Shown here piece after piece: positions 58,458 through 64,000 of a DNA stretch of 64,000 nt. The notes beneath the pieces were generated by a model. The model worked only from the letters and a program-made list of their open reading frames with translations. It was not told the origin of the DNA and did no database searches. The stretch covers positions 62,001 through 126,000 of the forward strand of contig DASUWA010000007.1 in the NCBI GenBank assembly GCA_036378675.1. Reading direction: 5' to 3'. The position numbers and the translations under genes are program-made. Every line of letters begins with the position of its first letter. Position 1 is the stretch's first letter. The stretch is from Acidimicrobiales bacterium. GTDB taxonomy: Bacteria; Actinomycetota; Acidimicrobiia; Acidimicrobiales; Palsa-688.

Positions 58458-58754
58458 GTGCCAGCTGAGACCCACGTCGAGCGAAGCCCGCTCAGCCGTA
58501 ACGAGGTCTTCGAAATGATCCGGGGCTGCCTCGCGGACATTCTCGAGGTAAGCCCGGACACGATCACCGAGGGAGCGTCCTTCGGCGACGATCTCGGAGC
58601 CGACTCGTTGGCCCTCATCGAGCTCGTCGAGGCGTTGGAGGAGGAGCTCTCCGAGAGGACGGTCGGTTTCAGGATCGACGACGAGGACCTCGAGGACCTC
58701 AAAACTGTCCGTGACGCGGTCGACTACGTCGTCGCAAAGCTGCAGGCGGCCTGA
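58458..58754 (+). CDS. acpP: Acyl carrier protein
   Basis: A 98-residue ACP with the phosphopantetheine site GADSLALIEL (Ser50). The first ~18 residues before the first helix are longer than in the usual 78-residue ACP. It sits between plsX and rnc, where fatty-acid genes (fabD, fabH, fabG, fabF) often lie, but none of those is here. GTG start after AGGGAG. Confidence 0.94.
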   Translation: MPAETHVERSPLSRNEVFEMIRGCLADILEVSPDTITEGASFGDDLGADSLALIELVEALEEELSERTVGFRIDDEDLEDLKTVRDAVDYVVAKLQAA

Positions 58755-58773
58755 CCGGGCGCCGGACGGAGGC

Positions 58774-59544
58774 TTGGCGCTGCCGACAGAAGCTGACCGG
58801 TCCGAGGCACAGAACGACCTAGCCCGCCGACTGGGGTGGGACATCCGCGACCCGTCGCTGCTGTCGCTCTCGCTCGCCCACCGGTCGTGGTGCGCGGAGA
58901 ACCTTGGCACCAGCTCTAACGAACGGCTCGAGTTTCTGGGCGACGCGGTGCTCGGGTTGGTTGTCACCGTTCACCTGTTCCAGACCTACCCCGACATGTC
59001 CGAAGGGGAGCTGGCGAAGGTACGTGCTTCGGTTGTCAACTCGGCGGCCCTCGCGGAGATCGCGGTCGAGCTGGGAGTCGGCGACGCTCTTCTGCTCGGC
59101 AAAGGCGAGGACCAGTCGGGAGGGCGGGAGAAGCCGTCGATCCTGGCCGATGCGATGGAAGCCCTGATAGGAGCGGTTTACATCGACCGGGGCTGGGACG
59201 CCTCCGACAGGCTGGTGATGAGACTTCTGGGGGAACGGATCGAAACCGGAGCGGCCGGCCCGGGAGGGCACGACTACAAGACCAGGCTTCAGGAGCTTTG
59301 CGCGCGGTCGTTCGACCAGCTCCCCGTGTACTCGGTGACCGATGAGGGGCCCGATCACGCCAAGGAGTTCGAGGCGGTCGTGGAGGTGCTCGGCTCGGCA
59401 AGAGGCGTAGGGCGCGGTCGCTCGAAGAAACAAGCGGAACAGGCGGCGGCACGCCAGGCATGGGAAGCGCTCAGGACGAGCGGGATCCACAACGCGCGGG
59501 CCGTGGAGGGGCTTACCGGCGAGCTGCGCAGGACGGAGAGGTAG
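58774..59544 (+). CDS. rnc: Ribonuclease III
   Basis: Double-strand-specific RNase, 256 residues from TTG 58774. Signature NERLEFLGDAVLG with the catalytic Glu/Asp, then ADAMEALIGAVYID, and a C-terminal dsRBD (DYKTRLQELCARSFDQLPVY, FEAVVEVLG, RGRSKKQAEQAAARQAW). The start is uncertain: TTG 58774 follows GGAGG by one nucleotide. A GTG at 58711 inside acpP is less likely. mutM follows 9 nt after the stop. Confidence 0.93.
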   Translation: MALPTEADRSEAQNDLARRLGWDIRDPSLLSLSLAHRSWCAENLGTSSNERLEFLGDAVLGLVVTVHLFQTYPDMSEGELAKVRASVVNSAALAEIAVELGVGDALLLGKGEDQSGGREKPSILADAMEALIGAVYIDRGWDASDRLVMRLLGERIETGAAGPGGHDYKTRLQELCARSFDQLPVYSVTDEGPDHAKEFEAVVEVLGSARGVGRGRSKKQAEQAAARQAWEALRTSGIHNARAVEGLTGELRRTER

Positions 59545-59553
59545 GGAGCCACC

Positions 59554-60399
59554 GTGCCTGAATTACCCGAAGTAGAAACCATCCGCCGGGACGTCGAGAA
59601 AGAGTTCCTCAACCACAAGATCAAAAAGGTGGAGGTGACGGGGAACCGGTCCATACGCCGCCACGGAGGCCGGTCGGGCTCTAAGGAATTCATATCGAAG
59701 CTCGAGGGACGCAAGCTCACGTCGACCAGGCGGCGCGGGAAGTACCTCCTTATGCAGCTTGACAACGGCGATGTCCTGGTCGCGCACATGGGCATGAGCG
59801 GGCAGATCCTTCGCGGCACTGCGAGGGAGCCGCTGCCGAAACACACTCACGTCGTGATCAGCTTCGTGGGAGCTCCCCAGATGCGGTTCGTGGACCCGCG
59901 AACCTTCGGCGAGCTCTTCGTGACCACCCCTGAGGCTCTGGAGGCGGAGGTTCCCGAACTTGCCCACCTGGGCTTCGACCCGATCGAAGACCAGATGGCT
60001 TGGACCCGGTTCGCCGAGCTTCTCGCGGCACGACGCACGAAGTTGAAGCCGCTGCTCATGGATCAGCGTTTCGTCGCCGGGATAGGCAACATCTATGCGG
60101 ACGAGATTCTGTTCACGGCTGGCTTGGCTCCGGACCGCAGCTCCGACCAGCTCACAGCGCAGGAGATCCGCCGTCTGTTCCGCTCGATGATCGAAACGCT
60201 TCAGGAGGCGGTAAAACACCGAGGGTCGTCGCTTGCCGACGAGCAGTACAGGGACATCAACGGAGACGTCGGCGACTACCAGACGCAGCACAACGTCTAC
60301 GGGCGGGAGGGCCAGCCGTGCCCGAGGTGCCGCACGCCGATCGTCAGGGTGCGCTCCAACGGCAGGAGCGGGTTCTCCTGCCCCCACTGCCAAATCTGA
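59554..60399 (+). CDS. mutM: Formamidopyrimidine-DNA glycosylase
   Basis: Removes 8-oxoguanine and fapy lesions, 281 residues. Catalytic N-terminus P-E-L-P-E-V-E-T (Pro2, Glu3), the Lys in the beta-strand region SRRRGKYLLMQL, GNIYADEILFTAGL (H2TH), and a C-terminal zinc finger CPRC...CPHC. The GTG start must be correct because Pro2 is the catalytic residue. The order rnc-mutM-smc is common in actinobacteria. Confidence 0.96.
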   Translation: MPELPEVETIRRDVEKEFLNHKIKKVEVTGNRSIRRHGGRSGSKEFISKLEGRKLTSTRRRGKYLLMQLDNGDVLVAHMGMSGQILRGTAREPLPKHTHVVISFVGAPQMRFVDPRTFGELFVTTPEALEAEVPELAHLGFDPIEDQMAWTRFAELLAARRTKLKPLLMDQRFVAGIGNIYADEILFTAGLAPDRSSDQLTAQEIRRLFRSMIETLQEAVKHRGSSLADEQYRDINGDVGDYQTQHNVYGREGQPCPRCRTPIVRVRSNGRSGFSCPHCQI

Positions 60400-60471
60400 T
60401 CGGGAAATCCACCACTCCTGAGGCGGCAGCAGGCAGCGTGGAGGGGTGAGACCGGTCAGTCCTCCCAAAGC

Positions 60472-60477
60472 TAGGTT
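60472..60477 (+). promoter_or_regulatory. -10 box of smc (leaderless)
   Basis: TAGGTT ends 9 nt before the smc GTG. Confidence 0.5.
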
Positions 60478-60486
60478 TGAGATCCT

Positions 60487-63400
60487 GTGTTCCTAAAGTC
60501 GTTGACCCTCAAGGGATTCAAGTCTTTCGCCGACTCGACGACGCTCGAGTTCGAGCCGGGCGTGACGGTCGTTGTCGGACCCAACGGGAGCGGCAAGTCG
60601 AACATCGTGGACGCGGTGGCGTGGGTTCTAGGTGCGCAGGGACCGCGCACAGTTCGCTCGTCGAAGATGGAGGACGTCATATTCGCCGGCTCGTCAAAGC
60701 GACCTGCGCTCGGCCGGGCCGAGGTCTCGTTGACCATCGACAACTCGGCAGGCCTCCTGCCAATCGAGTTCTCCGAGGTAACCATCACCAGGACTCTGTT
60801 CAGGACCGGCGAGTCCGAGTACGCGATCAACCGGGTCCCCTGCCGGTTGCTGGACATCCAGGAGCTTCTCTCTGACACCGGGGTGGGGCGGCAGCAGCAC
60901 ACCATCGTCTCGCAGGGCAACCTCGACGCGGTGCTCAACTCCCGGCCCGAGGAGCGACGCCTGATCATCGAGGAAGCGGCGGGCATCCTCAAGTACCGCC
61001 GGCGCAAGGAGAAGTCGGAGCGCCGGCTCGAGTCCACCGAAGCCAGCCTCGTCCGGCTGCAGGATCTTCTGAGGGAGGTCCGCCGCCAGCTGCGGCCCCT
61101 CGAGAAGCAGGCGGAGGCGGCGCGCCGTCACGGAGACCTGGTGGCTGAGCTCGACGCGGTCCGACGCCACCTGCTCGGCCGCGACCTGACCAACGTCGAG
61201 GCCCGGCTCGCCGGCGCGGCGCGTGACAAGGCCGACCTCGCCCGCACCGAAGAGCAGGTGCGCTTGGCATTGGGCCGCCTGGATGCCCAGATCCTGGCCA
61301 GTGAGGCCGAGGCGCACAGCTCCGGGGCGAATCTTCAGTCGGACCTGGGAGAGTTGCTGTCCCGCGCCGAGGCACTGAAGGCGAGAGCCTCGGGAATGGT
61401 TGCCCTGCTCAACGAGCGCCAACGCTCGATCCAGCGTTCGATGTCGGCGACCGTCGACGTCGACGTCGTGGCCAGCCTCGAGGCAGAGGCCGCGGCTCTG
61501 GTCGAGCGGCTCCAGGCAACCGACCAAGACGCGCTCAACCTCATGCCGGTCGCGGACGAGCTCACCGAGGCCGAGCGGGCCCTCGCGGAGGAGACGGAGG
61601 CGGTGGAAACCCAATGGGGCGGGGACGAGAGTCCGATCGGCGACCCGGCGGCGGAGGTGCGGGGCGAGCTCGGAGGCCTTCGCGCCGCGCTCGACCGCTC
61701 GGCCGGAGAGCTGCGGCGACTCGAGGCGCGGCTAGAGGTCATCGCCCAGCGGTCGACCAGGCTCGAAGGCGAGGCGACCCGTCTCCGTGAGGCCGCCGCC
61801 GAGGCCATACAGCGCGCTCCCGAGCTCGCGCGTGCCGAGCAGGACGCGCGGGCAGCCGAGGCGTCAGCCGAAGCGGAGCTCGCCGCCGTTGCCGACCGCC
61901 GGCGTGCCGCCGACGCCGACCACCAGCGGTGGATGGCAAGGGAGGAGGCGCTGTCTCAGGCTCTGGCTCACGCCAGGGCCCGAGCGGGCGCCGAGCGCCT
62001 CGCCGGCGTCGGGGGCGTCGTCGGCACGCTGATGGAGCTGGTCGAGATCGACCCTGGGCTCGAGGCCGCCTTCGAGGCGGCAGCCGGGGAAGTCCTCGCA
62101 GCCGTAGTGGTCGAAAACCTCGACGCGGCCAGAAAAGGGCTGGAGGAGCTCCACCGACACGGCGGAGCCGGGGCGGTCGTCGCCCTCCCCGACCTCGACG
62201 CGCCCCGAGCTGCGGCGGCCCACGTTTCTGGCGCCGAACCGCTCCGCCGGCGAGCCAGAGCCTTGCTCCCGGGCGTCGAGGCGCTCCTCGACCAGCTGCT
62301 CGGCTCGACCGTCGTCGCCGAAGGCTCATGGTCGCAGGCGCTGGACGTCGCCATCGCCTACCCGAATCTGATCGTGGTCACCACCGACGGCGACCGCTTC
62401 TCAGGCGGACTTTGGCGAGCGGGAGCCGGGGGGGCGGGCGCGACGGCGGCAGCGGTGGAGGAAGCCCGACGGCAGGTCGAGGCAGCCGCGTCCAGGGTCG
62501 CCGAGGCTGAGGCAGCGCATGCACGCGCCTCTCGCGAAGCCGAAGCCGCAAGGCATGCCGCGACGGCAGCAAGCAAAGCGCAGGAGTCCGGTCAGGGTCG
62601 CCGGCGGTCCTCGGAGGAAGGCCTCCGGCGGGCGGAGCACGAGCTTGCCGAGGCGCAAAGCGAGCTGGAGGCGGGAAGAGCGCAACGCGCCGAGCTCGAA
62701 GAAAGGCTGACCCGCGAACGAGCACGAGTCTCAGAACTAGAGGCGATCCTGCCGGCGCTCGAGCAGGCCGCCGAGGCCGAGGCGGAGCGCGCCGCGGCGG
62801 AACGGGCGGCACGCTCACGGTTGGCCGAACGATCGGCAGCCGTCGCTGCTATGCGCCGGGATCTGGAGGTTCGGGCTGCGGGCCTCGAGGAACGCCGGAG
62901 CCTCACCGAGCGCCGGCTCCGGGAAGTCGAGGAACGGCTCAGGCGCAACGTGACCGAGCGGGAGGAAGCCCAAACCCGTCGAGTCAACCTCGAGCGCGCG
63001 TCCGAAGTGACCGGAAGGCTCCTCGCCTTTGTGCTGGACAGGGAACAAGCCACCGCCACGACCGTCGCCCGTCTGCGTGACGCCCGGCGAGTCCAGGCGG
63101 AGGCCGATCGAGAGCGGGTCGAAAAGCTGGACCAACTGCGCCGGCAGAGGAGCGCCGCGGAGCGTCAGCTCTCCGAGATCCGAGAGCGGATCTCCCGGGT
63201 CCAACTCAGCGACACCGAAGCCCGGGTGCGGCTGGAAACGCTCACCGAGACGATCCGCCGCGACTTGGACTGCGAGCCCGAGGCGATACGAGGAGCGGAA
63301 TGCCCCGAGCTCCCCCCGGGCACCAGCGCCACGAGCCGCCGCGCCGAGCTCGAACGCGAGCTGCGGCTGATGGGACCGATCAACCCGCTGGCTCTGGAAG

Positions 63401-63978
63401 AGCACACCGCGCTCATGGAGCGCCACGACTTCCTCGAGGCCCAACTGGAGGACGTTCGCCGGGCACGCAGGGAGCTGACCAAGGTGATCAGGGCGATAGA
63501 CGCGGAGATCGTCGAGGTTTTCCGGGCGGCCTACGCCGACGTCGCAGACAACTTCGAGCGCCTGTTCTCAACCCTCTTCCCCGGCGGCCAAGGCCGGCTT
63601 CGACTGACCGACCCCGAGCAGCTCCTCGAAACCGGCATAGAGGTCGAGGCGCGACCGTCTGGAAAGAACGTCCGGCGGCTGTCGCTGCTGTCTGGCGGGG
63701 AGCGCAGCCTCACCGCGCTGGCGTTCCTGTTCGCAGTGTTCCGTTCCCGGCCGTCGCCCTTCTACATGATGGACGAGGTCGAGGCCGCGCTCGACGACGT
63801 GAACCTGCACCGGTTCTTGGACCTGGTTCACGAGTTCAGGGACGAAGCCCAGCTCCTGATCGTCAGCCACCAGAAGCGCACTATGGAGGCGGCCGACTGC
63901 TTGTACGGGGTCACGATGGTGCCCGGCGGTTCGTCCCGGGTGGTTAGCGAGCGCGTGTCCGCCGCCGCAACCAACTAG
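60487..63978 (+). CDS. smc: Chromosome segregation protein SMC
   Basis: Condensin ATPase, 1163 residues. N-terminal ATPase half with Walker A GPNGSGKSN (31-39), LTLKGFKSFAD, and the Q-loop region; long charged coiled coils (~165-500 and ~670-1000) rich in Glu/Ala/Arg; a hinge near 510-660 (AERLAGVGGVVGTLMELVEI, TTDGDRFSGGLWR); the C-terminal half has the signature LLSGGERSLTALA near 1066 and Walker B FYMMDEVEAALDD near 1091. Full length, intact. It ends 22 nt before the right edge; the next gene is outside the window. Confidence 0.97.
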   Translation: MFLKSLTLKGFKSFADSTTLEFEPGVTVVVGPNGSGKSNIVDAVAWVLGAQGPRTVRSSKMEDVIFAGSSKRPALGRAEVSLTIDNSAGLLPIEFSEVTITRTLFRTGESEYAINRVPCRLLDIQELLSDTGVGRQQHTIVSQGNLDAVLNSRPEERRLIIEEAAGILKYRRRKEKSERRLESTEASLVRLQDLLREVRRQLRPLEKQAEAARRHGDLVAELDAVRRHLLGRDLTNVEARLAGAARDKADLARTEEQVRLALGRLDAQILASEAEAHSSGANLQSDLGELLSRAEALKARASGMVALLNERQRSIQRSMSATVDVDVVASLEAEAAALVERLQATDQDALNLMPVADELTEAERALAEETEAVETQWGGDESPIGDPAAEVRGELGGLRAALDRSAGELRRLEARLEVIAQRSTRLEGEATRLREAAAEAIQRAPELARAEQDARAAEASAEAELAAVADRRRAADADHQRWMAREEALSQALAHARARAGAERLAGVGGVVGTLMELVEIDPGLEAAFEAAAGEVLAAVVVENLDAARKGLEELHRHGGAGAVVALPDLDAPRAAAAHVSGAEPLRRRARALLPGVEALLDQLLGSTVVAEGSWSQALDVAIAYPNLIVVTTDGDRFSGGLWRAGAGGAGATAAAVEEARRQVEAAASRVAEAEAAHARASREAEAARHAATAASKAQESGQGRRRSSEEGLRRAEHELAEAQSELEAGRAQRAELEERLTRERARVSELEAILPALEQAAEAEAERAAAERAARSRLAERSAAVAAMRRDLEVRAAGLEERRSLTERRLREVEERLRRNVTEREEAQTRRVNLERASEVTGRLLAFVLDREQATATTVARLRDARRVQAEADRERVEKLDQLRRQRSAAERQLSEIRERISRVQLSDTEARVRLETLTETIRRDLDCEPEAIRGAECPELPPGTSATSRRAELERELRLMGPINPLALEEHTALMERHDFLEAQLEDVRRARRELTKVIRAIDAEIVEVFRAAYADVADNFERLFSTLFPGGQGRLRLTDPEQLLETGIEVEARPSGKNVRRLSLLSGGERSLTALAFLFAVFRSRPSPFYMMDEVEAALDDVNLHRFLDLVHEFRDEAQLLIVSHQKRTMEAADCLYGVTMVPGGSSRVVSERVSAAATN

Positions 63979-64000
63979 CGGCCAAACCCCGGCAGAGCCC

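Noticed and set aside
1-64000. tRNA, rRNA or CRISPR loci
   Set aside because: All intergenic gaps are short (under 260 bp) and none shows cloverleaf, rRNA or direct-repeat/spacer structure.
1-64000. LexA (SOS) boxes upstream of the repair genes
   Set aside because: I looked for CGAAC-n4-GTTCG-like palindromes before adaA-alkA, uvrD2, recG and xthA and found no convincing match; dnaE2's own promoter is outside the window.

Overview
This window is chromosomal DNA from a high-GC actinobacterium. The lineage is inferred from gene content: a mycothiol S-conjugate amidase (Mca), an F420-type LLM oxidoreductase, a fused 2-oxoglutarate decarboxylase of the Kgd type, GTP-dependent PEP carboxykinase, LigC, UvrD2, an AdaA-AlkA plus Ogt pair, DnaE2, and the order rpmB / fakA-recG-rsmD-coaD / yceD-rpmF-plsX-acpP-rnc-mutM-smc. 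Together with the lipid-type enzymes (thiolase, CaiB/Amacr, SDR), this fits the class Acidimicrobiia, but sequence inspection alone does not prove that. GTG and TTG starts are common. I see no tRNA, rRNA, CRISPR array, insertion sequence or prophage.

Layout. 1-2.3 kb: the 3' three quarters of dnaE2, then a long hairpin. 2.5-5.4 kb: an ECF-type importer in which a membrane domain and both ATPases are fused, followed by EcfT. 5.4-7.7 kb (minus): an orphan VirD4/TraG-like ATPase overlapping an EamA-type transporter that carries a frameshift. 7.8-9.4 kb: phhB, mca and an SCP2-like gene. 9.4-12.7 kb (minus): ogt, adaA-alkA and ddl, with murF divergent from ddl. 14.2-20.8 kb: a YdjC deacetylase, a thiolase, an LLM oxidoreductase and a minus-strand run (hydrolase, RecB-like nuclease, PAP2, DsbA-like, small conserved protein). 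20.8-25.8 kb: NTF2-like, DUF72, malQ, ligC and a 2H phosphoesterase. 25.8-32.5 kb: SDR, a membrane-anchored subtilase, a geranylgeranyl-reductase-like flavoprotein, a hydrolase with an internal repeat, and ettA. 32.6-40.4 kb: kgd, a HAD hydrolase, a NYN-S1-histone-H1-like protein, xthA and a thioesterase. 40.5-50.5 kb: uvrD2, a bacterial PH/SHOCT protein, a BtuF-like protein, CaiB, an Lrp-like domain, pckG, thiL-thiD and a GAF-HTH regulator. 50.6-64 kb: the conserved ribosome, lipid and chromosome cluster ending in smc.

DNA maintenance recurs throughout (DnaE2, AdaA-AlkA, Ogt, RecB-like nuclease, LigC, XthA, UvrD2, RecG, MutM, SMC), mixed with envelope and cofactor genes (Ddl, MurF, PlsX, AcpP, CoaD, ThiL, ThiD).

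The strongest non-gene signal is regulatory. About twenty genes have a TAnnnT -10 hexamer ending only 6-10 nt before the start codon and no ribosome binding site, which indicates leaderless transcription. Two divergent genes share one 23-bp intergenic region with overlapping -10 boxes. Other items to check are a roughly 22-bp-stem palindrome between uvrD2 and the PH-domain gene, the NYN-S1-lysine-tail protein, and the orphan TraG-like ATPase. I found no obviously new multi-gene defence or mobile system.
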